Positions 47,373 to 59,592 of a DNA stretch of 64,000 nt are shown piece by piece. The stretch lies in assembly GCA_026874595.1 (NCBI GenBank), contig CM049314.1:55783812-55847811 (forward strand), written 5' to 3'. Position 1 is the first letter of the stretch. Every line of letters begins with the position of its first letter. The notes beneath the pieces are model-generated. The model was not told where the DNA came from, ran no database searches, and saw only the letters and a list, made by a program, of their open reading frames with translations. Source of the DNA: Sipunculus nudus (taxonomy: Eukaryota > Annelida > Sipuncula > Golfingiida > Sipunculidae). A program made the position numbers and the translations under genes.

Positions 47373-47524
47373 GTAGTTGTAAATAACACTATTATACATA
47401 TCGGGACAGTGGTGGTGACCTATTTAATTGCTTATATATCGATTATTGGTAGTTTTCTTTTACAACTGATAAAATTGGTTACAGTTTTGTGTAATCGATA
47501 ACATACAATTATGCATGAAAATTA

Positions 47525-47800
47525 TGCAACAATATGAGAAAGCCGGGACACCAAGTTGCAAACAGCATTAAAACTGAACCTTGTGCAGAGAACAAGTGTC
47601 AGCAATCCGTGAATTACCTGAGTGACCTTTGACCTTTGAGCGTGATGTATAAGTCAGATTAATTTATTTAGCTAATATTTTAGGTATAATTCTATACAGC
47701 AGATTTCACGGTTATGTAGAAGCTGTATAAAATAATCGATTAATAATCGATCATTTATTTTCAAACGAACATGTTTTTAAAAGCAATTCTTACCACTCAT
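47525..47800 (+). repeat. unnamed dispersed repeat (pair with 59,935)
   Basis: Ordered shared words: GGACACCAAGTTGC / GGACACAAGATACG; AGTCAGATT / AGTCACACT; ATATTTTAGGTATAATTCT / ATATTAGGTATAATCCT; and TTTCACGGTTATGTAG / TTTCATGGTTATATAG. Non-coding, about 75% similar by eye. Confidence 0.6.
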
Positions 47801-48187
47801 GGACAGCACCTCTCTACAGTTTATAACAAGATTCCTCAGACATTGCTTACGTCAAAACCTCATTTGTTCCACCTCATCGGAAGCCACAGACCGGAAGCCT
47901 GATACATTGACTTCCGCTTTCATCAACGATATACCTAATAACCCCTGCATGGAGACCCTACACGTGGCATCGACTAGCCCTAATATAACAATGAAGCATA
48001 TTAATATACCTCCATTGCCTCAATGACAAATTGACCGCTTTGCCTGATTTAATATTAGACTGATACTATGAATAGTCCCTACTTTCAAAATAAAGCTTTG
48101 TATTGTTGCTTAGTTATTACTTCAAAGGGAACTCATATAAAAAAACCACATGAAAACTTTGTGATAATATGGATGAAACGTATTTGA

Positions 48188-48260
48188 AACAATGGTGCCT
48201 ATTATATCATAACCACGCTACAGAAATGCCATTCGTTTGATGTACCAATGCTACATTATC

Positions 48261-48334
<74 letters not shown>
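48188..48334 (+). repeat. 78-bp block identical to 54,563, with (TA)n
   Basis: AACAATGGTGCCTATTATAT through ACATTATCATTTA is identical in both places, then (TA)n follows; the sequences diverge outside. A recent dispersal is implied. Confidence 0.9.
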
Positions 48335-48337
<3 letters not shown>

Positions 48338-48495
48338 GGAGGAATACCATGCCTGGTTAAAGTATGGTTAAGTAAGGCTTATCGCTGTATAACTAATGGT
48401 ACAATAGACTGTAGAAGGGAGAGGGGATTATTAATATAATTGGTAGTATATAATGTAGCCGCTAACTTTGAATTCAGTGTAGAAATTAAATAACA

Positions 48496-48540
48496 GGCAG
48501 GGGCGTAGCCAGGATTGAGGGAGGGGAGGGCGCCGAAATA
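48496..48540 (+). mobile_element. solo MITE end CAGGGGCGTAGCCAGG
   Basis: CAGGGGCGTAGCCAGGATTG, then a G/A-rich stretch. The motif is of the terminal type seen in many short DNA elements; no opposite end found. Confidence 0.4.
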
Positions 48541-49904
48541 TATGGCAAAGGAAATTGATGCGTGTGTATATATATACATATATATACACACAAAACAACT
48601 CACAATAATTCCACACAACATACTGATGTTCAATTTTAATTAGAACTATCAGTTGTACAAGATGAATAAATAAACATTAAGGGACCCAAGGGTTACGGCG
48701 CTCAGCTATATTTTGTGTAAAATTTAAGTAAATGCAGAATATACGTATTTCCATTGTTATTTTTTTTATATATTAGTATTAGCTAAGCTAAGAGGAAATG
48801 ATCCTGCTATTTGGTGATAATCAAGAACTTAATATATGATTGCCAAACAAATACTTTGACTTGACTGCAAGTATTGGTTATTTAAATACCGTGTTGCATA
48901 TGAAATATTTCAAGATAGACACAGGTTGACAATGAGGACTGATAACTTTATTTCACTTTCTGCTGAGGCAGGGGAATTTAAAGTTTTTATTAAACCCTTT
49001 TTAACATGTCCACTCTGGGCAGGGGAACAACGATTTATTTAATGAATAAATGTAATCATATTGAATTTTTCAAATTTACAAATATGACAAATTTGCATAA
49101 AAAAATCTGCAAATAGATAAGTTTAATTAAAAATATAAGCTGCAGCATTCATTATCCTTGGTTTTGTCATATCAAATCGTGCATACACATTTATTTTAAT
49201 ATTTATTTAAATCATAAAATGCTTTAACTTAATTTGAAAGATTTTAAAGATTAAAACACAAAAAAAAAATGGCATCTTTTAGATTTTTCCTTGATTCACT
49301 ATACCAAAAAAAGGTTTGTACATAAGATTTTTAGTTTAATGAACATGCTTTATTTTATTAACTAAAATGAAAAAAAAAACCCAGTAAAAATAGATTAAAA
49401 CTACCATTTTCAAATCAGGTATAGACACTGTTGGTTTGATTAGGAACAAATAATATCATTATGCTAAATATGATCTCAACTATAATTATATACTGACACA
49501 CATATTATTATAGAAAGCAAACAGTTTTTAACTCTTCTGAAGCAAGGTGTTCCCCTCAACATGCACATCCACACTTTTATAACGAAACCTAACACTTATA
49601 ATTCAATATCTACTCATTGTAACCTTTTGTGATACAAACAAAAACGGAAATTCAATATCCATAAAAGTTCAAGAAAAATGAATTAAAAATATAAAATTAT
49701 TACATATAACTTAAAATGTTTATGCATCCTCACCATGGGGGGGGGGGGGGGGGGGGGGGGGAGCCTAGCTCTGCCAAGCAACGGGAGCTAGCTGCGTTGC
49801 CTGAAGTAGGTTACATAACAGGTGACTAGGTGAGGGCTCCGGCACCGGGCTGGGTTGACTTGATGTAAACAATACTTGACATGGTGTCTGAAAACCTGAA
49901 CAAA
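48541..49904. other. unassigned AT-rich DNA with a 25-G run
   Basis: G run at 49,737-49,761. May be the upstream body of the element that follows; no gene. Confidence 0.45.
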
Positions 49905-50503
49905 AATACTGTTTCTGAACAATTTCTTTCAACTTTCAGATTTCAATAGAGTAAATAATGATGTGTATATGCTGTGAAAATTAAATGATCAGTGCTTACA
50001 GAAAAAAATGTGCCATGGTTAAAGTTTGGCAAAATTTACAGTATTGATATCATATTTATAGTAATAACTTGAAAAAAAAATATTTAAAAAAAAGTTCTGA
50101 TCTAATTTCTTGGCATACAATTTAAGTGTGATTAATATGAACTCTTATCCTTGAAAAAAAGTCTGTAGCTTAAACAGTTTCCTTGTTTATTGAGAAAATA
50201 TATTTCCTGATGTTTTGTCAGGTACATTATGTTCAGATCCAAAACTTCTAATAATTATGCAATTTTGACCAGCAGGCTTCTACTGGAAAACAGTAGTTTT
50301 TCTCTTTTTTTCCAACGAAAAAAAGGTTTAGTGACCCAGTTTTGGGTTTGGTAGAACTTAAGGACATCTGACTGTATGTCGAATTTATTATTCGTAGGTC
50401 CAACAATTTTGAACAATTTCCCTGTTAACCGACGGACGGCAGGCCAGACGGATGACAGACAAAGGACCATTACTATATCTCAGATGTCTAGTAGCTGAGC
50501 TAC
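49905..50503 (+). mobile_element. Helentron-like element, second body type, copy 2
   Basis: Aligns with 34,440-35,075. Ends with CCGACGGACGGCAGG, CAGACGGATGACAGAC and then ATCTCAGATGTCTAGTAGCT with GAGCTAC, a decayed form of the shared 3' hairpin. Confidence 0.6.
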
Positions 50504-50948
50504 AAACATCATGGCTGCAGGATCAAACCTAATTAAATTTAGCTATAAGTCACAAATCTGCCGATATCAGTGACAGGATTTTCATGATTGTGTTTTAGAA
50601 AAATTAATCATTATTAGACTGAGTGAAATTCCGGGAGGACGAGGAGTAATGGTTGCCACTGGGAGGGGAGGGGGCATGCCCCCCTGGGCCCCTGAATAAA
50701 TCAAACAATTAACGTGGTAATCAGTGATATCGGTGGTGAAAAAAAATATATATACCAGAAAACACTTCACCTTGGGTTGCTATGGCTACCGTTTTATTGG
50801 TACCAAGTTAAGATGCCTGTAAGTTAATAATAAGATAGAAGTGATACACACGAATGAATAAATCTCTCTATACTAATTTGACTTTTAGCGATGAACGAAT
50901 GTTGCTATGTGTATATTATAATATAAAAGGATTGCATGGCTCGTTTGT
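50504..50948. other. unassigned DNA with a GC palindrome
   Basis: GGGGGCATGCCCCC at 50,670-50,683, within a GGGAGG...CCTGGGCCCC block typical of MITE interiors. Confidence 0.45.
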
Positions 50949-51020
50949 CAGGTATAGGAGGTAGAGTGGTACCTTGTATTCTGTCAGGTATAGGAGGTAG
51001 AGTGGTACCTTATATTCTAT
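50949..51020. repeat. 36-bp tandem duplication
   Basis: GTCAGGTATAGGAGGTAGAG, then TGGTACCTTRTATTCT, twice in a row with one difference. Confidence 0.9.
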
Positions 51021-51694
51021 GATTGACGAAGCCATTACACAGAGAGGCAAGTTTACTAGGGATGTCTGCTGACTTTTGACCCTGAACCGGGTAGTTTAAC
51101 ACCTGGGTTGGTTTATAGAGGGTGAGTCGCCGACCTTCAAGACATTTACCTCGTAACGAACACATTAGATACTTACTTCGCTAGTCAATGACAAATAGTC
51201 CACATATGATGAGGTTCTTTTAACTCTCTTCTTTCATCGTTGCTAGATGTTTAAAGGTAAGTAATTCCAAGGTTTCCAAGGAAACCCGGTAATAACATTA
51301 CCTTGAGAGGAAAAATTAACTTAGTATTCTAAACCACTCTTGGAAGTTTTGATGAGGCCAAACCAAAGTTAAATGTTCCTTGGTTTATGAGAACAATAAA
51401 AATGGTGCGAGGAAGCAATTGTTTTCAATAATCGGCAAATACACATTAGATAAATTTCAATTTTTGAAGAGGTGCATAAAATTAACACAAAACAATTAGT
51501 CCATTTTCAATTATTTAGGCAAGAGGATAAATTGGCAACATAAATAGAGGATCTGGTCCTCATTTGAAATAAATCAATAAATAATGATCAACAAGGTAAC
51601 AGTGGCAGCGAATGAGTGTTTGCATTCATAAATCTTGCTCATATTTAAGTTCATTCGTGCATAAGTGATAGTACATTGGTAAATATGCCTTAAT
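51021..51694. other. unassigned DNA
   Basis: Nothing recognised. Confidence 0.4.
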
Positions 51695-51827
51695 GGCTTT
51701 CCTGGAACCGAATCAAGAGCCGGATCCACACCACAATGACCCATTCCCTAATTTCCCTGAAAATGTCAAATTCCATTTACAACACACACACGAACGATGA
51801 TGAACGATTATATCCTCCTTGCGGAGG
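51695..51827 (-). repeat. dispersed CCGCC/GGCGG repeat, partial copy D
   Basis: ACCGAATCAAGAGCCGGATC, AATTTCCCTGAAAATGTC, a CACACACACGAACG tract and CCTCCTTGCGGAGGC. Confidence 0.55.
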
Positions 51828-51929
51828 CAATAAACGTTGGACTATCTCTGAAGACGAAACCACGAGACTTAATATAACGGGCTCTCTTAATCTCCAGTAT
51901 TGACTTTTTAGCGAACCTGTGAGTTTATG

Positions 51930-52500
51930 CGATGGTGTAGCGTCGTCCGTCGTCTGTCGTCTTTACATTAACCTATACTATCTCAAAATCGACAGGATCT
52001 ATCATCACCAAATTTTATGCAAAAAATAGTCATTAAAAAACTCTATCAGAATTGGCTTATTTATTTGCTATGTGCATTAACTTTGATTTTATAGGGAAAA
52101 AGCGAGAAAAAAAATCATTCTTAGCATAATATTGAGTTTATCGGCAGTTTACCACAATATGAATGCAACCTGACGCAAGACCACTGCGATACATACGGTA
52201 TCACGACTCGAGTAGGCTAACCCGCCCGATTATCCGATTGGGTTGTCGGGTTGTCACGGCTACCTGAAAAAGCGCATATTTGTACATATTGGATAGCTTT
52301 GTCGCATACAAGAATGTGGTGGTGCCACATACAATAATTTTTGCACCGTGTGTCCCTGCTAATTTCTTAGGAGGGGTTTAATATATCAGCCTGAAATTGG
52401 CCATAGGTATACATCTTGGATAGCTACATCCTATACAAGATGGTGGCGCTACCTAAACCATTTTTGTGATGTGTGCACCCATGCCGGTATTTCAGAAGTG
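51930..52500. mobile_element. third array with GGTGGCGCCACC-like palindromes
   Basis: A GTCGTCCGTCGTCTGTCGTC microsatellite (51,944 on) is followed by two ~124-bp half-units, each with a TTGGATAGCT word, a palindrome relic (GGTGGTGCCACA at 52,318; GGTGGCGCTACC at 52,442) and TTTTTG...GTGTG. Decayed; related to the arrays at 1-1905 and 31,753-33,166 by this motif. Confidence 0.5.
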
Positions 52501-53790
52501 ATGTTTTTGTAATTGGTTCTTGTACAAAATGTGTAGTTCTTGCATTGTTCATATAAATGTTACACATGTAGGCCTACTTGAAAAGTAATGGTCTAGCATT
52601 GAAGCATTATACCTGATGTATAAACCATTGCACAGGTTCGCATTAGGCCTGCTTAGGTCTGTTTAGTATACATCTCGAGGCGAGTATAGATCAAAGATAA
52701 AACAATATCCACGACGACTGTGTCTCTACCTGCATAATAAAACGTTAGGTGTATTTTTTTTTGCGTTGTGACAGGTCTGTGCGACTTTTTTTTTCATTGG
52801 CCGAGTTCACCCGCTGGATAAACCAGTTTGCGGAGATATTTCCCAAAAAATGTCAAATTCATCAGGTTTTATTGGAGAATATATGGCAAATGAGTGTTCA
52901 TAGGACATAGTCCCTATATAGGACACACATGTAGGTAAAATCCCGGGCATATCGGAGATGTGGTCGCAGAATGGTTGCCACCGTCAATTATAATATAGAT
53001 GATATACTTCATCCTTTCATAAAATGTACACATTGCTCGGAAGTGAAGACATAGCACAAGTAAAGTTAGTAAAACATAATCTGGCATTCTTGTTCCGGGA
53101 CATGGCGGAATATATTGCTTTCTGTACTTCTACCGGAACCTTTATCGGTCATGATCCACTCATCATATTATCACTGATGATATTTTAATTTGAGTTTTAT
53201 TTAAAAAAAATATCAGATGTGTGTTTGGTATTTGTATAGACAAGTTGAAATTAGTTCATTGGGTCGAATATATAAATTTAGCATCGTCAGCAGTTTTCTA
53301 AGACGCCTTCACCTAGACCCGCGGATAATGTCTATTGTCTGATGAATTGACACCATCAGATAGATGGTACACAGTGAGTTTTATCATATCTTCTATTTAT
53401 CTTATCTTCCTATCATATTATCTATTGTCTTCCTGAGTCAATTTATCTGTGATAATCATGCACTGACTTACAATATTCTCAGCAAGTGGCGCTAACACCA
53501 TTTTAACACACTTTGATTCCATGTTTTCATTTGACCTACTGGCCGAATACGTTTCCGTATCTTATATCTGCTTCCCTGCCAAATTGTTAGTATGATGGAA
53601 ATAGGTATCCTGTTTCGTAAACATTTTAAATGAAATGTGAAATTATACGATTAAAGGTAAATAAGAATTTTTTAAAAATTTAGTGTGATGTTTAACTATG
53701 TTTAAATGAAGGAAATCCTATCATTCTCATTTACGTTTCGTTATTGGACGTATAGAAACAATGTCGCTTTCTCTCTGGCTAAGAACTGGT
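52501..53790. other. unassigned DNA
   Basis: No gene or known repeat recognised. Confidence 0.4.
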
Positions 53791-53854
53791 CGAGGTGTGT
53801 GTGTGTGTGTGCGTGTGTGTGTGGAAGGGGGGGGTCAAGTATTATTAAAAATGG

Positions 53855-53889
<35 letters not shown>

Positions 53890-53900
53890 TATATACCAAT
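53791..53900. repeat. (GT)n, G run and (TA)n tracts
   Basis: GTGTGTGT at 53,796-53,822, nearby G run, TA at 53,860-53,885. Confidence 0.9.
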
Positions 53901-54183
53901 AGGTACTCACTGCTTGTTGTTCACATAATATTCTAAAAAACGTTCTGGATGATATAGATGATATATTTTTAAACTGGACCAAGAGCGAGTTAAATCAACC
54001 ATTTCTCCTCGTAATGTGTATGGCTGACCGGTCAAAAATTTTCATTGAAATATCAAGAAATAATCTAAAGACCTATAGAGGACAAAAAGATAACAAACAG
54101 CTATACAAGAGTTACAGAACAAAAATAGTTATCCAATTATTAGGGACCACTTTGTATGGTTCAGTTTGCCGCAAGGTGACGAA

Positions 54184-54525
54184 ATCGGCTTCTGTTGCTC
54201 AGGGGTTAGAGCACATGGCTCATAGCTGGGAAGTCGTGAGTTCAAATCTCAGCCGAGGCAGTGAGAATTTCACGGTCGACCCCATCCAGGGTGAGCGCTA
54301 TGCAGGCTAATCGGAAAGGCTGAGCATCACTCACAACCGAGTGCGTCTTTAGGGGTTACCGCGGTGTTAAGACTCAGCAATGGGGTTGATAATACATCCA
54401 TGACCCGCAGGTGCGGTAGACACCAGGCTTTGGTGACACCAGTATATAACATATATGATAGAAAGCGAGTGCTCCCGCCCTGTCACGTAGAGTCCCAAAC
54501 CAAAGTGGAACTCTGCAGATTTACA
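54184..54525 (+). mobile_element. tRNA-derived SINE, copy 2
   Basis: Box A TTGCTCAGGGG (54,195) and box B GTGAGTTCAAATCTC (54,236). The body matches 13,731-14,070 throughout and ends CTCTGCAGATTTACAT, followed by (TA)n. Confidence 0.85.
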
Positions 54526-54562
54526 TATATATATATATATATAAATATATATAAATACAAAT

Positions 54563-54635
54563 AACAATGGTGCCTATTATATCATAACCACGCTACAGAA
54601 ATGCCATTCGTTTGATGTACCAATGCTACATTATC

Positions 54636-54688
<53 letters not shown>
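54563..54688 (+). repeat. 78-bp block identical to 48,188, with (TA)n
   Basis: See 48,188-48,334. It lies 37 bases past the SINE tail. Confidence 0.9.
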
Positions 54689-54691
<3 letters not shown>

Positions 54692-54932
54692 CTACCAAAA
54701 AAGGTGAATAAACATCGGGTAAAACATTAATAGCAACTATTGAATAATGTATTCGTTAATAAATACTTTAATCATTTTCATAAATACTCATATTATTATA
54801 TAAAGTAAAACATATATTATAACACAGAGTTCTTTAAGCAGTCACTTCTTCATGTTTTTCTACGTATACGCCTGGCCCATCTCATCTTTTCTGATGACTC
54901 TTAATTATGTGATTTCTAGTAACTAGCAGTAT

Positions 54933-55312
54933 ACTCATAATTTCATCATGCGACCTGTAATATCCGGGTGGGTCCAGGGGCTCCGGAACCCTCCTTTACC
55001 ATCCGCCGCAATCTTTTTTTAAGTGTTTAAGACAACATTTCGTGGCTTGTGTCCCCCCCCCTTTTCTGGACCTAGTGACTTTTTTTTTAGGTTTTTCATC
55101 AGTCCTCCTTGGTTTGACCCCCCCCCCCCTTTTTCCCCTAAATCCTGGACCCGACCCTTATATTACAATCTCAATCAGCGGTTACGAGAACCTTGGGAAA
55201 ATAAACCTCTCAGGGCCCGATCCTTGGGCAAGTATGCGACAAGAAAGTACTCCGAGGACAACGTCAAGGCGAGAATCTAGCTATAACGGCGAGAGTCTGG
55301 TGGTAAGGTGGA
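54933..55312 (+). mobile_element. single-monomer paralogue of the 35-bp satellite locus
   Basis: The left flank CATAATTTCATCATGCGACC and, after a MITE, CAGCGGTTACGAGAACCTTG match the left flank of the 17-20 kb array. TACTCCGAGGACAACGTCAA with GGCGAGAATCT (55,249-55,278) is about one 35-bp monomer. CTAGCTATAACGGCGAGAGT then GTGGTAAGGTGGATGT matches the right flank at 20,112-20,140. Confidence 0.65.
54964..55159 (+). mobile_element. MITE with GCGGATCCAGG-type termini, copy 4
   Basis: Diverged ends CGGGTGGGTCCAGGGG and CCTGGACCCGACCCTT; internal poly-C and TTTTTCATCAGTCCTCCTTGG as in copies 1 and 3. It interrupts the satellite-paralogue locus. Confidence 0.7.
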
Positions 55313-55384
55313 TGTGACAATTTTTAAAACAGAACAACGTTTGTTAAACCATGCCAAAATAATCATTAAAGCCTATATATGGCA

Positions 55385-55916
55385 CATTAAAGACCCACCG
55401 TTGGATGTTTTAGATCGGCAGAGCAGCGAGCTCCTCGCCTATTTTTAAAATCCTGCCGACATCCGTCGATTTTTATTAATTTTGGTAACATAAGTATAGA
55501 GACCCGGCCGTGTCCAAAGATTTTTCCTGCACCTAAAATGTGGTGGGGCCAGACAAGGCGTCGTTGGAACCACATCCGAGCCTACTCCGAACATCGTTCG
55601 GAACTCGTCCGACGCTCTTTAACTCGACCGAGGCTCCTCAACCCGACCAGTTTGGACCTGTCCGTTGTGTCCTGGCAGAGTTCATGCGACTTGAAACTTC
55701 GCAAGATCCAAAGATCCCCATGCGGTGCTCGCTTGGGGCCCGGCGATCTCTTCCCGAGCTGCTTCCAAGCAAAACTTCGCGAGTCAACGTCGCTCTTCAA
55801 CTCCACACTAAAAAGTGACGATCTCCCCAACGAGCTGTTAAAATTCTGACGAGGCTCGTCCGAGTAAACAATATCCGGCCGAACCTCGTCCATTTTTGGA
55901 CAAAAAAAAAAAAATA
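55385..55916 (+). mobile_element. GC-rich segment ending in A13, possible retroposed sequence
   Basis: Much richer in GC than its surroundings. CTCGTCC, CGAGGCTCC and CCGAAC words recur. It ends GTCCATTTTTGGAC followed by 13 A (55,904-55,916). The composition keeps several frames open (103, 92 and, on the minus strand, 122 codons), none with a recognisable domain. A poly-A end on the plus strand suggests a retroposed RNA or a SINE-like element; a target duplication is not clear. Confidence 0.35.
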
Positions 55917-56885
55917 TGTCATGCAAACTTATATATTTATTTATTTTCATAATACTTACTTATATATGTATATATATTTATCAGTGTAGGCTCTACTAAG
56001 TTGAAACCACTATCACACTAGTACCACTAAAAATATACGAGATGCTTTAATTAATGTGATCTGTGATAACCGTGTTGACGCATTAGACAGACATTGCATG
56101 CTTGATGGAACTAAGAATTGTCGTAGATGCGGTGATTGGTGTGTGATTGTATCAGATCGGGAGCCCCGGAAAAGGCGTCCACGGACAAGCGGTGATTGTC
56201 CCGACGTGGCTCTGATTAGGGGCCGATAACACTGGGCCGGCCGGATATAAGGTGGGTGCAGTGAACCCGTGATCACCGGTCACAGACGCCGGGTTTATTG
56301 CCAATGTGGCTCAGGGGATCTCCGGAATATATCAACCCCAGTGCACCTCTGGTGAAAGATATAAAAATAATCATCCATGTGAACTCAGTATGGACCCTAC
56401 CAGCTCATACGGTTTCTGCAAGCTTTCTCATAACTTGATTTAACAGGACTCAGTATTATTAAGCCTGGTCTTATATATTGACTTAATATTGTGTCCGATA
56501 ACCATATACAGTGAGAATTTCTACAGTATAAGCCCGGTATATACAACAAATCCGTTTTATTTTGTTTTAATACTTGTTTACTTCCCAACGTCAAGACACA
56601 GGAACACCAATCATTAATGAATATATTTTTCGTGGCCACCCCAGCCCCCCCCCCCCTCCCCCCGGAACCGCTTCTGGCTCGGACTTGGACTCGGATGGTG
56701 TTGACTCAATTATGTCACAGGGCATTATTTTCATTAGCACCTGTACATCTACGACTGAAACAGCTGTGATAGAATCTTAGCTTTTTAATCCTTTCTAAAA
56801 GAAAACTCGCTGATATCGGTATTTCATGTATAACAGCCTCATACAGAGACCATCAACAGCCACGATAACATATAAGGTCACAACA
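55917..56885. other. unassigned DNA
   Basis: A GC-richer stretch at 56,130-56,330 and poly-C at 56,646; no gene. Confidence 0.4.
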
Positions 56886-57060
56886 AAGGCGGCGTTAACG
56901 GTCCCCACAGTACCAGGTGTAGCTAATCTTATCTTTAATCAATGATAACAAGACTCCGACTTCTTGTATTTTTCTGTCAATACACTTACCGCCAGCCGGG
57001 AGTTGACCTAGAATTTTTAGTCGGTTTACAGTTTTCCTCTCTCTGTTTAACTTACTTTTA
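56886..57060 (+). repeat. unnamed dispersed repeat (pair with 63,806)
   Basis: GTCCCCACAGTACCAGGTG, AGCTAATCTTATC, CACTTACCGCCAGCCGGGAG and TTGACCTAGA correspond to GTCCCCGTAGTGCCAGGTG, AGCTAATCTTATC, CACTTACCACCAGCCGAG and TTGACCTAGA at 63,823-63,958. Confidence 0.7.
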
Positions 57061-58649
57061 AAAGTTAACAATTGTGTAAACAATGAACTGGAAATTTTAA
57101 TTACATGGACTTCATGGAATATTACTTTACGTTTTCGATTACAAAAATCTGGAAGTTTAAAGTATATTTTTAACCCTTCACAGTGCCGTGGGCCTCCTTG
57201 GCCTTTTTTTATTAATATAAATAGATATAATGCTATAGGGCGTAATTTCATTTTTTATTTTTTATTCATTAACCTAAAACATACTGTAGCACCTAATAAA
57301 TATTGATTAAGATACAACTAAATATTGAGCTAGAAATTTGTAAAGTAAATTTACATAAACAGTGTCAGAAATGTAATCCGATTCAAGCTTGCCGAAGGAC
57401 TTGCCTTCATTGTAATGAATCTTAACCGATTTTTTACAATCTATTTCATGACGCTATTTTAAATACAAGGTTTTAAGAAATCACCGGTGCACGGACATTT
57501 CGCGATACATGTGCAAAGTCATATTTTGTATCGGTATTCTCAGAGGTTCCTGTATCGATATCTATATATATATATATATATCATCCTATGAAAAGCGATG
57601 TCCCGATATTTAAAAATAGTCTTTCAGCAGAATTAAAGGCACCTAAGTATGTAAAGTCATCGTTTGGAAACGAGCTGAATGGTTAATCGTTTAGAAATCA
57701 ATCTAATTAATGGTTTGGGAATGAATTTTATTAGAATAAGCTTGTTTATATTTCTATATGAAAGGAATTTTTCAGCGGTGAATCTAAATTATTATAAACC
57801 ATATATGTATTGAATCGTTTACCTTATCGTGAGCAAAGTATCTTGATACGTATCGCATCGTGTTATAATGTACCGTTACAGACCTATTTAAAATTGTGCA
57901 TATATTCACTATATGTACCTTTGTAAATTTTGTAAAATAAGACAAAATCTCGAATAGAGTCAATTTGCAACTTTATTGAACTTAGTCTCAGAAAGAGAGT
58001 ATGATGTTGATCAGGCAATTTTTACGATTTACCATTTTTAACACAAAACCCAATATATTTTTACGATTTGCTACGATTTACTGAGATTTGCAACGCTGCA
58101 ACTTGCTAAGAAAGAACTTGTTGTGGATACTCTCACATTCAACGACAATAATGTAGAAAATATAAAAAAATCGTGGCAGTCACAGCTTGCATACGAGGTC
58201 TGCTTTAAAGGGGACTATATTCCGATATCTGACATATATTAACAAAAGATAATCCCTTGTTTTTCTTAATTAAAAGAGGTCAGGAAACGCCGATCCCAAA
58301 GCAAGCGGGCAGTACGGTTGTTTTTTTTATCCAACTGTTCATAACATGCGGGGTAACCGCCAAAATAATCAAACACATTAAAGCAGAACATTTTTCGGCA
58401 AATCAGGCGAACATTTGCAAAGGGCATTTTGCAATTAGTGACCATTCAGCTTCAGCATACTAAAGTATACGTAAATAGCGACCTTTACCTCAGGTTACAT
58501 GTCTTTCCCGTTTGTTAAAGTTGCTGTGTTAACCAGCAGCAACAAATCCATACATTCGTCACAGAGGTGTTATTAGAAATTTAAAATACTCAGAGTGATC
58601 CAGAAACCACATAAATCCTACAGAAAAGGTCGGTGAATAGCTTGCTTTA
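57061..58649. other. unassigned DNA
   Basis: ATCGATAC-like words near 57,500-57,570 and 57,850 may be the ends of an old DNA element. No gene. Confidence 0.4.
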
Positions 58650-58707
58650 ACCTTTGGTTATGGTCCGTTGGTTCGGTTACCTTTGGTTATGGTCCGTTGG
58701 TTCGGTT
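58650..58707. repeat. 29-bp tandem duplication
   Basis: CTTTGGTTATGGTCCGTTGG then TTCGGTT, twice without change. Confidence 0.9.
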
Positions 58708-59487
58708 TCATTGCAGGATCATGTTTTTTGTTTGTCACAAGTGTTGAATTATATTTTTGGAATTAGGACAAATCACGATTCATGGTTGACATATCATAAT
58801 AAGGCCCAGAACTGTCCCGTAAATCTGGATCATTTTGATAAAAAAAATAGACTAGGGCAGAAGAGATTTATCTTAGTGTGTTTATAGATCTTTCTGTGAT
58901 TATAATAACTTGGACTCATTTTGTACACGCAACAAATCTATACAGATGTATCTATTGCAGAACAGAAGAGTACTTGATGACTCGCATGAAATTCATCCAG
59001 CCTTGTCTGATATGTGTGGCGTGCCTTGGCCCAAATAAACTAGAAACATGCCTTGTTCATGTAGATATGCCATCGTATCAGGATCAGATACAATATACAG
59101 GTTATCATCAACCTCCTTGTTCTGTACTATATGCGATTAACTTCCACATTTTTCCTGTAGCCTTCCGTGTCAGAGGTCAACAAGAAGCCACACACGCGTG
59201 TAAAGGCGCAAAGCAAACCTCAAAGTCTGTGAATCCGAAGTAACGGAATTTATTTATAAATGTTTATGAATACAGGTTGTAAAGGGTGTCAGTATGTATC
59301 GGACTCTAACTTCTGATAAATTAGTTGTCACACTGACGACTTTTTGAATGTTCTAGTTAGCTTATAGTTGACCCTCTGCATGCGTCTGTGAGCACAAGGC
59401 CATCAAGGCTAACGCTCGCAAGTGGTAGGGTCTGTTATACAGAACTTCTTTATGTATAATTTTCCAAGATGAGACTTGTGCCTTTCT
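58708..59487. other. unassigned DNA with a 121-codon open frame
   Basis: The plus frame 58,878-59,243 has several Cys residues but no motif I recognise; probably chance. Confidence 0.35.
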
Positions 59488-59538
59488 GATTGCCTGTCTG
59501 TCTGCCTGCCTGCCTGCCTGCAAGCCTGCCAGCCTGCC

Positions 59539-59569
<31 letters not shown>

Positions 59570-59592
59570 TTCTGTCTCTCTCTTTCTTTCCA
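59488..59592. repeat. (CTGC/CTGT)n tetranucleotide microsatellite
   Basis: TGCC and TGTC tetranucleotides, then TC-rich sequence. Confidence 0.95.

Noticed and set aside
55538-55950. Overlapping frames of 103, 92 and 122 codons
   Set aside because: GC-rich composition keeps several frames on both strands open; no domain in any of them.
58878-59243. 121-codon plus-strand frame with several Cys
   Set aside because: No motif recognised and the Cys spacing fits no zinc-finger pattern; kept only as a note.
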